From: 66-474 sp035688305
GTDB lineage: Bacteria > Pseudomonadota > Gammaproteobacteria > Xanthomonadales > Rhodanobacteraceae
Direction: 5' to 3'
Length of the DNA stretch: 64,000 nucleotides
Assembly (NCBI GenBank): GCA_035688305.1
Contig: DASSNC010000013.1
Location: forward strand, 7,807-71,806
Shown here: in pieces, positions 7,709-16,360 of the stretch
Position numbering within the stretch: the first letter of the stretch is position 1
Layout: every line of letters starts with the position of its first letter
Program-made: the position numbers and the translations under genes
Notes under the pieces: generated by a model
Databases searched by the model: none
What the model was told of the DNA's origin: nothing
Seen by the model: only the letters and a program-made list of their open reading frames with translations

Positions 7709-9394
7709 TCAATTGTTGTGGCGGATGCGCGCACTGACCTCGCTGATGCGCGGGTCCTGCGGGACCAGCCGGCGGGCATCTTCCAAAGCCGCGCGCGCTG
7801 CCGCGGTTCGACCGAGCATCGCGTCGTGGTCGGCGCGGTCGAGCCAGGCGCTGCCGAGTTGGTGCCGCATCGTCATCGACACCGGATCACCCGGATCGAG
7901 CTGGTCGAGGGTCGCCAGCATGTCGTGGGCACGCTCGAGGTTGCCGTCCTGCAGTGCCCGCTTGAAGTGCTGGCGGGTGACGCCCGGCAAGGCGCGCAAG
8001 CCGGCCTGCGCCTGCGCGTTGTCGCCATCAATGCCGAGCGCCGTGCGGTAAAGGTCGTACGCACTCGCGCCCGGTGGCAGCATGATCTCGCCCCTGCGCG
8101 CGGCGGCCTGTGCCTGCGCGACCAGTCGCGCCACCTTGGCCGACTGTGCCGGACTGACCGGCGAACTGCCATGCGACGTTGGTGTGGCATCCGCAGAACC
8201 CGCGGCAAGCCGCGAGCGCGCCGCGGCGAGATCCGCCGATTGTGGCGCCAGCGTTGCCGCCTGGTCGAGCAGCGCCTTGGCCTGCTGCGGGTGCCCCGAG
8301 TCCAGCGCGGCATTGGCCTGCAGGATCAGTGCCGCCGCAACTTGACCAAGCCCCGCCTGCGCCCTGGCATTGCCGGGATCGGCTGCCAGTACCGCCTTGA
8401 ATTGCGCCAGCGCATTGTCGTCGCCACCGGTCAGGCGGCCTGCACGCAGGTCGGCTTCGCCCTGCGCCAGCGCCTGATCGCGCTGCGCGACAGCATCGCG
8501 ATCGGCCTGCGCGACCGCGGCACGCAGATCCGGCAACTGCGCGTAACGCGGCAACAGGCTGGAGAGGTCGGACAGGCTCTGCTTCGCGCCCGCGCGATCG
8601 TGGTTGCCGAGCTGCGTCTGGATGCGGCTCGCGAGCAAGTTGCCGACCTGATTCATGCCGTGCCGCGCCACCGCATTCTGCGGGTCGCCCGCAAGCACCT
8701 TGTCGAACAACGCGGCCGCACCAACCGGCCCGTCGATGCGGCCATTGGCCAGGGCCGCGCGCGCCTGGCTGACCAGCACGTCGGTGTTGGCGTTGTGCAG
8801 CACCGCCTGCGTCAGGGCTTGATCCACCGCATCGACACCGGCGCCGCCACCGAGCAGGCTGCGCGCTTCTTCGAGTGCGACGCGGGCCTTGGCGTAATCG
8901 TGCTTCTGCAACGCCGCCCTGGCTTGCGCGAGCTCCGCGTTGCCGACATTTTGCAGCCCGGTGAGCGCACGCTCGTTGTCCGGATCGAGCGCCCGCGCGG
9001 CAACGTACAGGTCGCGTGCGCTGGCCGGGCCGCCGGTCAAGTCACCGGCAGCCAGGGCCTGATCGGCACGCGTCAGCAAGGTGTTCAATTGGGTTTGCGG
9101 CAACCACGAACGCAAGGTGGACTGGTTCGTCCACGCCAGCGCACCCACGCCGGCCAGCACCACGACGATGACGGCCGTGATCCACAGGCCACGATGTGAT
9201 CTGGAAATCCGGCCATGCCGATGGCGAGCATCGGCAGCCGAAAACGGCGCGCGCGCGGCCGGTTTCGAAGCGGCGCGGCCAGTGCGTGGTGTGCGTACAT
9301 CGTTGCCGGTATCGAGCTGGTCGAGACTGCCCAGCACCGGTTCGGTGCGGCGGGAAACATCCCGGGAGTTGGTGGAGTCGTTCCGGCCGTTCAT
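7709..9394 (-). CDS. membrane-anchored protein with TPR-like helical repeats
   Basis: 561 aa from ATG 9394; further in-frame starts (9460, 9478) exist. An N-terminal polar segment of about 70 residues is followed by one hydrophobic helix (GLWITAVIVVVLAGVGALAW), then some 450 residues of Ala/Leu/Asp-rich helical repeats. Motifs such as ALDPDNERALTGLQ and LAADPGNARAQAGLGQ recur with roughly TPR spacing. This suggests a scaffold held to the inner membrane with its repeat domain in the periplasm. I know no specific function. Codon use matches the region. It lies between relA and the SDR gene, all on the minus strand. Confidence 0.75.
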   Translation of the reverse strand: MNGRNDSTNSRDVSRRTEPVLGSLDQLDTGNDVRTPRTGRAASKPAARAPFSAADARHRHGRISRSHRGLWITAVIVVVLAGVGALAWTNQSTLRSWLPQTQLNTLLTRADQALAAGDLTGGPASARDLYVAARALDPDNERALTGLQNVGNAELAQARAALQKHDYAKARVALEEARSLLGGGAGVDAVDQALTQAVLHNANTDVLVSQARAALANGRIDGPVGAAALFDKVLAGDPQNAVARHGMNQVGNLLASRIQTQLGNHDRAGAKQSLSDLSSLLPRYAQLPDLRAAVAQADRDAVAQRDQALAQGEADLRAGRLTGGDDNALAQFKAVLAADPGNARAQAGLGQVAAALILQANAALDSGHPQQAKALLDQAATLAPQSADLAAARSRLAAGSADATPTSHGSSPVSPAQSAKVARLVAQAQAAARRGEIMLPPGASAYDLYRTALGIDGDNAQAQAGLRALPGVTRQHFKRALQDGNLERAHDMLATLDQLDPGDPVSMTMRHQLGSAWLDRADHDAMLGRTAAARAALEDARRLVPQDPRISEVSARIRHNN

Positions 9395-9545
9395 GTTGAT
9401 CCATGGCCGGAACAACTCCCGGCACCTCGATGCGTCGTGGGTGAGACCGCGGCACGGCATGCGTGGTTCAACCCGCATCGGGCCTCGCGATCGCGCTTGA
9501 TTCTAGCAGCCGGCCGCGGCGCCGCCCGCGCCCGCGATCGCGCAT

Positions 9546-11654
9546 TCAGCCGGCGGCCAGCCGGCGCACGTCGGTGATGTTCGGCAAGGCACCCAGTTTC
9601 ACCAGCAACGCCGACAGTTCGCCATAGTCGCGCAAGCGCAAGGTGAAGTGCATGGACAGTTCGCCGAGGTCGCGCTGGCTGCGGCTTTCCGAGGCGACGA
9701 TCCGCGCGCCGCTGTCGGCGATGGCGTCGGTCACGTCGCGCTGCAGGTCGCGACGGTCGTAGCCGGTCACGCCGATGGCAACCTCGTAGGCGCGGTCGGG
9801 CGCACTTTGCCAGCGCACATCCACGAGCCGCTCGGCGCTGCGTTCACGCAGGCGCAGCAAGGCCGGACAATCGGACCGATGCACGGTGACGCCGCGCCCA
9901 CGCGTCACGAAACCGATGACGGCGTCCCCCGGCAGCGGCCGGCAGCAGCGCGCCAGCGTGGTCAGCAAATTGCCGACGCCATCGACCGTCAATGTGCCTG
10001 GCCGTTGCGCGGCGTGCGCGGCGCCACGCGGTGCGCGTACGCGAGGCTGCGTGCGTGCGTCCGCTGCCGGCGCCTGCAACTCGAGGATGGCCTGCGAGAG
10101 TTGCGCGACACCGATCTCGCCCAGCGCCAGCGCCGCCAGCAAGTCGTCGCGGCTCTTGCGCCCGAGCTTGCCGGGCAAGCGTTCGAGCACATCGGGGCTG
10201 GCCGTCAACCGGCGCGCCTCACGCTCCAGCAATTGCCGGCCAGCCGCCAGGCGCGCGCCGAGGCCTTCGTGCCGGAACCACGCCCGCAACTTGCCACGCG
10301 CGCTGGCGGTCGTGAGATATCCGGCCTGCGGCGACAACCAGTCGCGGCTGGGTGCAGGTTCGCGTGCGGTGAGGATTTCCACCCGATCACCGCTGACCGG
10401 TTTGCAGGTCAGCGGCACGATGCGACCGTTGACCTTGGCACCGCGGCAGCGGTGCCCCACCAGGGTGTGCACGTGGTACGCAAAATCGAGCACGGTCGCG
10501 CCCGCCGGCAAGTCGATCACTTCACCCTTCGGGGTCAACAGATAGACGCGATCCTCCGCCAACTCGGCGCGCAGTTCAGCCGCCAGCGCGTTGTCATCTT
10601 CACCCTCGGCGCGCGTTTCCAGCAGTTTTCGCATCCATTCGATGCGCGCCTGGTAGGCGACGTCGCCGGAGCCACCTTCCTTGTAGCGCCAGTGCGCGGC
10701 CACGCCGAGTTCCGCGCCGCGGTGCATTTCTTCGGTGCGGATCTGCACTTCCAGCACCTTGCCGTCCGGCCCGATCACGGCGGTGTGCAACGAGCGGTAG
10801 TGGTTGCCCTTGGGCCGTGCGATGTAGTCATCGAACTCGCGCGGGATGATCGGCCACAACGCATGCACCACGCCGAGCACGGCATAGCAGTCGGCCACGC
10901 TGCCGGTGATCACGCGCAGCGCACGGATGTCATACAGATCGCCGAATCCGACCTGCTTGCGCTGCATCTTGCGCCAGATCGAATAGATGTGTTTCGCGCG
11001 GCCGTTGACGCTGGCCACAACACCCTGCGCGGCCAGCGCATCGCGCAACGCCGTGGTGCAGCGCGCGATCCAGGCGTCGCGATCGGCGCGGCGTTCGTCC
11101 AGCAATTCGGCGATCCGGCGGTAGACATCCGGCTGCAGGTAGCGAAAAGCGAGGTCTTCGAGCTCCCATTTCCATTGGCCGATGCCGAGCCGGTTGGCCA
11201 GCGGCGCGTGGATGTCGCGGGTGAGGCGTGCCAACGCGCTGCGATCCGACTCCGGCAAGCCTGACGCTGCACGCATCCGCGCGAGCTGCCGGGCCAGCAA
11301 CAGGTACACCACGCGCAGATCGCGGATGATCGCCAGCAGCAGCCGGCGCAAGCCTTCGGCGCCGCCGCCAGCGCCGTGTGCCGCATGCAGCGCCCAGACC
11401 CGTTCCGCCTGTTGCTGTCCACTGACCAGGCGCCGCAGCGATTCGGAAGCGCCGGCTGCCGCCTGTTCCCAGGCCGCGGGCTGCACGCAGGCGACCGCAT
11501 ACCACGCCGCCGCGACCCGCGTATCGTCATCACACCCGAGTCCCCGCAATAGTGCATCCGTGTCCTTCCAGAGCGCCCGTTCAGCCACGGGCAGGTCTTC
11601 CAGCAATGGCCGGACCTGGTCGAGAATCGTCGCATTTGAATCTGGACGTGGCAT
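9546..11654 (-). CDS. relA: GTP pyrophosphokinase, (p)ppGpp synthetase I
   Basis: 702 aa. The N-terminal HD region lacks the HDxxED metal motif, so hydrolase activity is probably lost, as in gammaproteobacterial RelA. The synthetase domain shows YDIRALRVI and the acidic EFDDYIARPKGNHYRSLHT motif characteristic of RelA (RxKD in SpoT/Rel). Then come a TGS domain (YLLTPKGEVIDLPAGATVLD), a helical and zinc-finger-like region (LARCCRPLPGD) and a C-terminal ACT domain. RelA binds stalled ribosomes with uncharged tRNA and makes the alarmone that sets the stringent response. SspA and SspB, also starvation factors, are encoded about 3 kb away. Confidence 0.96.
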   Translation of the reverse strand: MPRPDSNATILDQVRPLLEDLPVAERALWKDTDALLRGLGCDDDTRVAAAWYAVACVQPAAWEQAAAGASESLRRLVSGQQQAERVWALHAAHGAGGGAEGLRRLLLAIIRDLRVVYLLLARQLARMRAASGLPESDRSALARLTRDIHAPLANRLGIGQWKWELEDLAFRYLQPDVYRRIAELLDERRADRDAWIARCTTALRDALAAQGVVASVNGRAKHIYSIWRKMQRKQVGFGDLYDIRALRVITGSVADCYAVLGVVHALWPIIPREFDDYIARPKGNHYRSLHTAVIGPDGKVLEVQIRTEEMHRGAELGVAAHWRYKEGGSGDVAYQARIEWMRKLLETRAEGEDDNALAAELRAELAEDRVYLLTPKGEVIDLPAGATVLDFAYHVHTLVGHRCRGAKVNGRIVPLTCKPVSGDRVEILTAREPAPSRDWLSPQAGYLTTASARGKLRAWFRHEGLGARLAAGRQLLEREARRLTASPDVLERLPGKLGRKSRDDLLAALALGEIGVAQLSQAILELQAPAADARTQPRVRAPRGAAHAAQRPGTLTVDGVGNLLTTLARCCRPLPGDAVIGFVTRGRGVTVHRSDCPALLRLRERSAERLVDVRWQSAPDRAYEVAIGVTGYDRRDLQRDVTDAIADSGARIVASESRSQRDLGELSMHFTLRLRDYGELSALLVKLGALPNITDVRRLAAG

Positions 11655-11777
11655 CTGGATGGCTATTTCACTCCGAAGCGATGCGATCTGGAAAGGCTGG
11701 TGAAAGGCAACCAGTGTAATTAGTTGGTCTCATTTTCCCTGTGCCATCGGCATGGGGCACTGCTATCATCGCCCACC

Positions 11778-12248
11778 ATGCGCACACGACTGATGTTGCC
11801 GGCCGCACTGGCCATACTCCTCGCCGCCCTGCCCGTCATGGCGCAGCAATTCTCCTCGCTCGAGGAACGCATGTCGGCTGCCGACTTCAAGGCAGCCGGC
11901 CTCGACAAGCTGACGCCGCAGGAACTGCAAAACCTCGACGACTGGCTGCGTACCCACGAGCGGGTCCAGATAAAGGCCGTCGACGCCAGCGGCAAACCGG
12001 TGTTCTACCCGGACAACCAGCCACGCGGGAAATTCACCGCCCACATGGTCGGGCGCTTCAGCGGCTGGGGCGGCAACAGCGTGTTCACCCTCGACAACGG
12101 CCAGGTCTGGAAGCAGGCCGAATCGGGCGCTTACTCCTGCCCCGACGTCAACAACCCCGAAGTTACCATCAAGCCGATGGCTTTGGGCAGCTGGCTGATG
12201 TACGTGCAGGGTTGCAACCAGAGCGTGCGCGTCGAGCGCGAGCAATAA
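11778..12248 (+). CDS. secreted hypothetical protein, 156 aa
   Basis: The chosen ATG (11778) gives a clean signal peptide: basic start, hydrophobic core, cleavage likely after VMA. The mature part is about 130 residues with a motif KAAGLDKLTPQELQNLDDWL near its start and two Cys in the C-terminal half (about 119 and 145) that could form a disulfide. The C-terminal half (FTLDNGQVWKQ, GSWLMYVQGCNQSVRVER) looks like a small beta domain. I recall similar secreted proteins of unknown role in xanthomonads. It is transcribed divergently from relA, sharing a 123-bp intergenic region. Confidence 0.7.
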   Translation: MRTRLMLPAALAILLAALPVMAQQFSSLEERMSAADFKAAGLDKLTPQELQNLDDWLRTHERVQIKAVDASGKPVFYPDNQPRGKFTAHMVGRFSGWGGNSVFTLDNGQVWKQAESGAYSCPDVNNPEVTIKPMALGSWLMYVQGCNQSVRVEREQ

Positions 12249-12334
12249 AGCCCCGCGCCGAAGGCTGTTGTTTCTGCCGCTTCGCCCCCATCATTGCCAT
12301 GACGCGGTGATGACCGCGATGCGGGACGCGCCAG

Positions 12335-12757
12335 GTGCTGGAAGTTTGGCTGCCACTGTTTCTTTGCGTTGTCGCAGCATGGGCCTGGCACCACGTGCTG
12401 CGCCTGCGCGAGCGCGCCACCCGGCACGCACGCGAGCTGTGCGAACGCCACGGCCTGCAACTGCTCGATGACACCGTCGCCCTGCATCGCCTGCATGCGC
12501 GCTGGCAGGGTGGTGGCCTGCGCGTCACGCGCGAGTACCGCTTCGACACCAGTCGCGGCGGCGATCACCGCCAGAGCGCCACGCTGACCGTGCACGGCGG
12601 GCGCGTCGTCGCGTCCAGCCTGCCTTCCATCGAACCGGCCGCAGCTGACGTCCCCGTCGCCACCACTCCGTTCATTCCGGCCAGCTTGCCACGCGGCGAG
12701 GCGCCATCCGGCAACGTGGTGCCATTCACGCGTCGCGAACGCAGGACGTTGCATTGA
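12335..12757 (+). CDS. DUF3301 family membrane-anchored protein
   Basis: 140 aa from a GTG start. The N-terminal hydrophobic helix (about 4-20) and the following RERATRHARELCERHG with QLLDDTVALHRL are the signature of DUF3301, a short gammaproteobacterial family of unknown function with one membrane anchor and a cytoplasmic domain. The last 40 residues are Pro/Ala-rich and probably disordered. It lies 86 bp after the secreted protein gene and may be co-transcribed with it. The downstream side opens on a 1.6-kb repeat field. Confidence 0.75.
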   Translation: MLEVWLPLFLCVVAAWAWHHVLRLRERATRHARELCERHGLQLLDDTVALHRLHARWQGGGLRVTREYRFDTSRGGDHRQSATLTVHGGRVVASSLPSIEPAAADVPVATTPFIPASLPRGEAPSGNVVPFTRRERRTLH

Positions 12758-12780
12758 CCTCGCGGAGTGGTTCCGCTCGC

Positions 12781-12856
12781 CTACTCGCCACATGCCTGTG
12801 GCTCGCCCTGCAGGCCGCCTGCGACGTTCAAATCGGCAATCCTGCCGATTTAGTCG
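12781..12856. repeat. Inverted-duplication arm A (partner at 13664-13751)
   Basis: This stretch, from CTACTCGCCA to TAGTCG, reappears in inverted orientation at 13664-13751 with a few mismatches and small indels. Each copy contains a perfect hairpin, here AAATCGGCA / TGCCGATTT with a 4-nt loop. The two arms flank most of the repeat field. They may reflect two insertions of one mobile repeat family in opposite directions. Confidence 0.7.
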
Positions 12857-12877
12857 GCGGTGAGCGGGCGCAGCGGC

Positions 12878-13240
12878 GTAGGTTGGGTTGACCCCGGACT
12901 TGATCCGGGGGAAGCCCAACGTCGTCGCTCGCATGCGTTGGGCTTCCCGGGAAGGGGCTGTGTAGGTTGGGTTGAGCAACGCGACGCCCAACGTCGTCGC
13001 TCTCACCAGATCGCTGCGCTTTTCAAGGGTTCCGCTCGCCCTGGCGGCGAGTGGGTGCAACTGCGTAGGTTGGGTTGACCCCGGACTTGATCCGGGGGAA
13101 GCCCAACGTCGTTGCTCGCACGTGTTGGGCTTCCCGGGAAGGGGCTGTGTAGGTTAGGTTGAGCGAAGCGAAGCCCAATGTTGGCGCGTTCTCGTGCTGG
13201 GCTTCCCCGGGAAAAACACCGGGTCAACCCAACCTACGCA
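12878..13240. repeat. Cluster of GTAGGTTGGGTTGA palindromic repeats
   Basis: Five copies of one repeat family: starts near 12878, 12962, 13065 and 13149, plus an inverted copy at about 13199-13239. The core reads GTAGGTTGGGTTGA, then a variable hairpin (for example CCCCGGA cttga TCCGGGG), then GAAGCCCAAC, so each unit folds into a long imperfect stem. The block 12878-13000 is repeated almost unchanged at 13065-13185, indicating a duplication of a pair of units. I recall such REP-like sequences between genes of many proteobacteria. No coding potential. Confidence 0.85.
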
Positions 13241-13265
13241 CTACCGAGGGGTTCACGCGAATGTC

Positions 13266-13896
13266 CCGCCCGCCTCGGCGGCGAGCGGGTGCCTTTCTCT
13301 TGCATGGCCAAGAGAAAGGCACCAAAGAGAAGGCCACCCCGCGGATGCGCCCTTCGCACATCCGTGTGCTACGGGTTCGCTCGCGGACTTCGGGGTTCGC
13401 CGACGGCCCATCCATGGGCCTGCGGCGAACTGGCCGGCATCCTGCCGGCCACCCTTCGGGCTCCTCCTGCGTCCGCTCGCCGCATCCGAGGGACCCCGTG
13501 CGCGCGCTTCATGCGCGCAGGGAGGACGAAGCAAATTGGCTGATCTTGCTTCGAACGAGGCCATGGATGGCCGGCAGCGAAGCAAAGCTCCGCGCCGTCG
13601 GCGGTGCCGAGAAGCACAGCCGAATGGCGGAGCAAGCACCGAATGTTCGAGCACAGGGATGTGCGACTAAATCGGCAGGGACTGCCGATTTGAACGCCGC
13701 AGGCGGCCCTGAGCGCCAGCGAAGGGCGAGCCACAGGGAGGTGGCGAGTAGTTCGGTGCGGCCGCCATTCGGCGAGCATCGCAGGGCAGTCGAACGAACA
13801 CGACGTTCGTTCGACCACCGCCACAGGCGCAATGGTCTTTGGTTACTTTCTGCCAAAACAGAAAGTAACCCGCTCGCCGCCCGAGGCGAGCGGAAC
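13266..13896. mobile_element. Composite non-coding element bounded by hairpin-bearing inverted repeats
   Basis: The left end (13266-13330) reads CCGCCCGCCTCGG, GGCGAGCGGGT, then a perfect 13-bp hairpin TGCCTTTCTCTTG / CAAGAGAAAGGCA (13290-13321), then CCAAAGA. The right end (13834-13896), on the other strand, reads CCGCTCGCCTCGGG, GGCGAGCGGGT, then a perfect 12-bp hairpin GGTTACTTTCTG / CAGAAAGTAACC (13841-13870), then CCAAAGA. The two ends are therefore imperfect inverted repeats of the same design. The interior has open frames but no recognisable protein, signal or ribosome site. Best read as a MITE- or REPIN-like non-autonomous unit. Confidence 0.6.
13664..13751. repeat. Inverted-duplication arm B (partner at 12781-12856)
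   Basis: Reverse complement of arm A with a few substitutions and an extra segment of about 12 bp. It contains a 10-bp hairpin AAATCGGCAG / CTGCCGATTT with a 3-nt loop. It is nested inside the composite element, so it may be an insertion within that element or one of its modules. Confidence 0.65.
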
Positions 13897-13927
13897 TCGT
13901 TCGAGTAAGTCCAGACTGCGCGAACGT

Positions 13928-14330
13928 GCCCCCAATCCGCCCTACGGGCACCTTCCCCCGCAAGCGGGGGAAGGAAATTCACAGCGCGTAGGTTGGGCTG
14001 ACCCGGCGCTTTTCCCGGGGAAGCCCAACACATGCGAACGACGACGTTGGGCTTCGCTTCGCTCAACCCAACCTACGGCAACACAACCCAACCGGCGCAA
14101 CGGCGCGAAGGCGACCCCCATCCGGCCTGCGGCCACCTTCCCCCGCAAGCGGGGGAAGGAAGATCAAGACGTGCAGGTTGGGCTGACCCGGTGCTCTCCC
14201 CGGGGGGCCAACACATGTGGGCCACAACGTTGGGCTTCGCTTCGCTCAACCCAACCTACACAGCCCAACACATGCTGGCGATCACGTTGGGCTTCCCCCG
14301 GATCAAGTCCGGGGTCAACCCAACCTACGC
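13928..14330. repeat. Tandem duplication of a two-module repeat, plus a third partial copy
   Basis: Unit 1 (13928-14078) and unit 2 (14114-14260) share the same order: a C-rich lead, a perfect palindrome CCTTCCCCCG caag CGGGGGAAGG (13951-13974; 14136-14159), a GTAGGTTGGGCTGACCC repeat, CCAACACATG, and an inverted copy GTTGGGCTTCGCTTCGCTCAACCC. The period is about 186 bp. A partial third copy (about 14262-14330) ends 31 bp before the sspB stop codon. No gene is present. Confidence 0.8.
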
Positions 14331-14360
14331 AGTGCGCTCCGCGCACGACTCACAGGTTCG

Positions 14361-14864
14361 TCACTTGATGACGCGCAGGTTCGGCTTGCCCTTCGGCCGC
14401 GGACGATCCGGATCGTCGCCTGCGCTGTTGGCGCCATCGCCATCCACGGCAGCTTCGACATCGACGTCTTGCTGCGCAGCGGATGGCACTGCCTGCAATG
14501 TTGGTGAGGCCGGCTTGGCGTCTGCAACGCCAGACGGCGCGGTCGCGGTACCGGGCGGGTCTTCCGCCATCAGCATGCCCTGCCCGTTCTCACGCGCATA
14601 AATTGCCTGCACGGCGGCAATCGGCAGTTGCACGGATTGACTGACCCCGCTGAAGCGGGCCATGCAGGTGATCGCATCGTTGCCGATTTCCAGCCTTGCG
14701 ACGGCGCGCGGGGCGAGGTTCAGCACCAGTTTGCCGTCGCTGACCGCCTGGGGCGGCGCCACCACGCCGGGGTGGGTCGCATCGACCAAAACGTAGGGAG
14801 TCAGGCCGTTGTCGCAGATCCATTCGTGCACCGCCCGCAACAGGTACGGGCGATTGGAGGTCAT
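14361..14864 (-). CDS. sspB: ClpXP protease specificity-enhancing factor SspB
   Basis: 167 aa. The N-terminal substrate-binding domain starts MTSNRPYLLRAVHEWICDNG and contains TPYVLVDATHPGV and LNLAPRAVARLEIGND, all typical of SspB, which binds ssrA-tagged proteins. An acidic Ala/Asp/Pro linker of about 55 residues follows, and the protein ends in KGKPNLRVIK, the XB peptide that docks on ClpX. The adaptor delivers tagged proteins from stalled ribosomes to ClpXP. It is 14 bp downstream of sspA on the same strand, the conserved sspAB operon. Confidence 0.95.
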   Translation of the reverse strand: MTSNRPYLLRAVHEWICDNGLTPYVLVDATHPGVVAPPQAVSDGKLVLNLAPRAVARLEIGNDAITCMARFSGVSQSVQLPIAAVQAIYARENGQGMLMAEDPPGTATAPSGVADAKPASPTLQAVPSAAQQDVDVEAAVDGDGANSAGDDPDRPRPKGKPNLRVIK

Positions 14865-14878
14865 GGCCGGGGCGTCGG

Positions 14879-15505
14879 TCACAGCTCGCCCAGCAGGCGC
14901 TCGTCGGCGGTGAGGCTGCGTGCAAAACCCTGGCTGCGGAACATGCGCTCGCCATAGTCGATGATCGGCTTGGCGTCTTTCGGCAAGGACACCGCCAACG
15001 ACGGCAAGCGCCACACCACCGGGGCGACCAGGCAGTCGGCGAGGCTGATCTCGGGATTCAGGAAGAATTTCGCGGCCTTGAACAGCGGCAAGGCGTCCAT
15101 CAAATGATCGCGCAGACGCTTGCGTGCGGCCTCGGCGGGGCGGCCGCCGGCACGGATATGGATGACTTCCGGCACCCAGTCGCGCTCGATGCGCACGCAG
15201 GCCAGGCGCAGGCGCGCACGCGACAACGGGTCGACCGGCATCAGCGGCGGGTGCGGATAACGCTCGTCGATGTACTCGCACACCAGGTCCGGCTCGTACA
15301 GGACCATGTCGCGATCCTGCAGCGTCGGGGTGTCGCCATAAGGATTGATCGCCTGCAGTTCCTCGTTCGGCTTGCCGGAGGGAACCTCGACACGGTCATA
15401 GACCACGCCCTTGGCAGCGAGCACCAGCCGTACCCGATGCGACTGCACGTCGTCGGGTGCGGTGAACAGGGTCAGCACGGTACGGCTGCGCGCGTTTTGC
15501 ATCAT
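14879..15505 (-). CDS. sspA: stringent starvation protein A
   Basis: 208 aa from ATG 15505 (a second ATG follows at 15502). GST fold: a thioredoxin-like N-terminal domain (LTLFTAPDDVQSHRVRLVLAAKGV, then NPYGDTPTLQDRDMVLYEPD) and an all-helical C-terminal domain. SspA binds RNA polymerase, not glutathione, and helps transcription of stationary-phase and acid-stress genes. An upstream extension (to 15565) is open but has no family similarity. It lies between petC and sspB on the same strand, an order shared by many beta- and gammaproteobacteria (petABC-sspA-sspB). Confidence 0.95.
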   Translation of the reverse strand: MMQNARSRTVLTLFTAPDDVQSHRVRLVLAAKGVVYDRVEVPSGKPNEELQAINPYGDTPTLQDRDMVLYEPDLVCEYIDERYPHPPLMPVDPLSRARLRLACVRIERDWVPEVIHIRAGGRPAEAARKRLRDHLMDALPLFKAAKFFLNPEISLADCLVAPVVWRLPSLAVSLPKDAKPIIDYGERMFRSQGFARSLTADERLLGEL

Positions 15506-15592
15506 GCGTGGGTCCCCAATGGGCTGCGGATCGGTTGGCGTGGACTTGCCCGCCGCGGTTCGCATCTAGGCACGGGCCGGCTGGCCCTGCAG

Positions 15593-16360
15593 TCAATGCA
15601 CGTCCTTCCAGTATTCCTTCTTCAACACCAGCGCGAACAGGGTAAAAAGTACCAGATACAGCACTACCCACGCGCCAATGTGGCTGCGAACCAGCTCGTC
15701 GGGGGTGGAAACATAGGTCAGGAACGCGGTGAGGTCACGCACAGCCTGATCGTACTGGGCCGGGGTCATGCTGCCGGGGTGGGCCAGTGTCAGGCTCTCC
15801 ACCGGGGCTGGCTGGCCATTCTCGGCCTTGCCCAGCACCGGCACCTGCTCGCCCTGCAACTGCCACAGCGGGAAGGGCATGGCGACGTTCGGGAACACGG
15901 TGTTGTTCCAGCCACTGGCGGTGTGCGGGTCGAGGTAGAACGATTTCAGGTAGGCCGCGACCCAGTCGGCTCCCTTGGCACTGACTTCCAGCGAGAGGTC
16001 GGGCGGCGCCTTGCCGAACCACTTCTCGGCATCGGCGTCGGGCATGGCCGAGATGATCGGCGCGCCGAACTTGGCCCCGGTGAAGTTCAGGTTGTCCATC
16101 ACCTGATCTTCGGTCAGGCCCAAGCCACTGGCCATCTGCGAGTAACGCAGGTACTTCAGGGAATGGCAGCCCACGCAGTAGTTCATGAACAGGCGGGCGC
16201 CGCGTTGCAGCGAACCCTGGTCGTGGACGTTGACGTTGACGTGCGGCAAGCCACCGCCTTCCTCGGCCATGGCCGCGGGCGCGGCGATCAGGACAAGGGC
16301 GAGGCCGAGCAGGACCGCGGCGAGGGTGCGCACGGGTGCGCGGAAGGTCTTGTCATGCAT
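15593..16360 (-). CDS. petC: cytochrome c1 of the bc1 complex
   Basis: 255 aa. A signal peptide ends near AMA (about residue 32). The single c-type haem site is CVGCH (Cys62, Cys65, His66), and the probable Met ligand lies in VAMPFPLW. One C-terminal hydrophobic helix (WVVLYLVLFTLFALVL) anchors the protein, leaving a short basic tail. It passes electrons from the Rieske centre to soluble cytochrome c in the periplasm. The start overlaps the petB stop by 8 bp, showing translational coupling. Confidence 0.97.
   Translation of the reverse strand: MHDKTFRAPVRTLAAVLLGLALVLIAAPAAMAEEGGGLPHVNVNVHDQGSLQRGARLFMNYCVGCHSLKYLRYSQMASGLGLTEDQVMDNLNFTGAKFGAPIISAMPDADAEKWFGKAPPDLSLEVSAKGADWVAAYLKSFYLDPHTASGWNNTVFPNVAMPFPLWQLQGEQVPVLGKAENGQPAPVESLTLAHPGSMTPAQYDQAVRDLTAFLTYVSTPDELVRSHIGAWVVLYLVLFTLFALVLKKEYWKDVH

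Noticed and set aside
7620..7712. Longer N-terminus for the SDR protein from TTG 7712
   Set aside because: Possible by overlap with the previous stop, but it adds 35 Arg-rich residues before the nucleotide-binding strand with no family support.
5934..9199. Long plus-strand frames (up to 705 codons) opposite the glycosyltransferase, SDR and repeat-protein genes
   Set aside because: They mirror real minus-strand genes, have basic low-complexity translations and cross gene borders without signals.
12878..14330. CRISPR array
   Set aside because: Units differ in length and direction, are palindromic and overlap larger repeats, spacers are not uniform, and no cas gene is present in the window.
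12860..14601. Several frames of 60-250 codons within the repeat field
   Set aside because: Their sequence is made of the repeat words themselves (for example repeated VGWVDPGLDPGEAQR), they lack ribosome sites, and frames on both strands look alike. Typical false gene calls in repeats.
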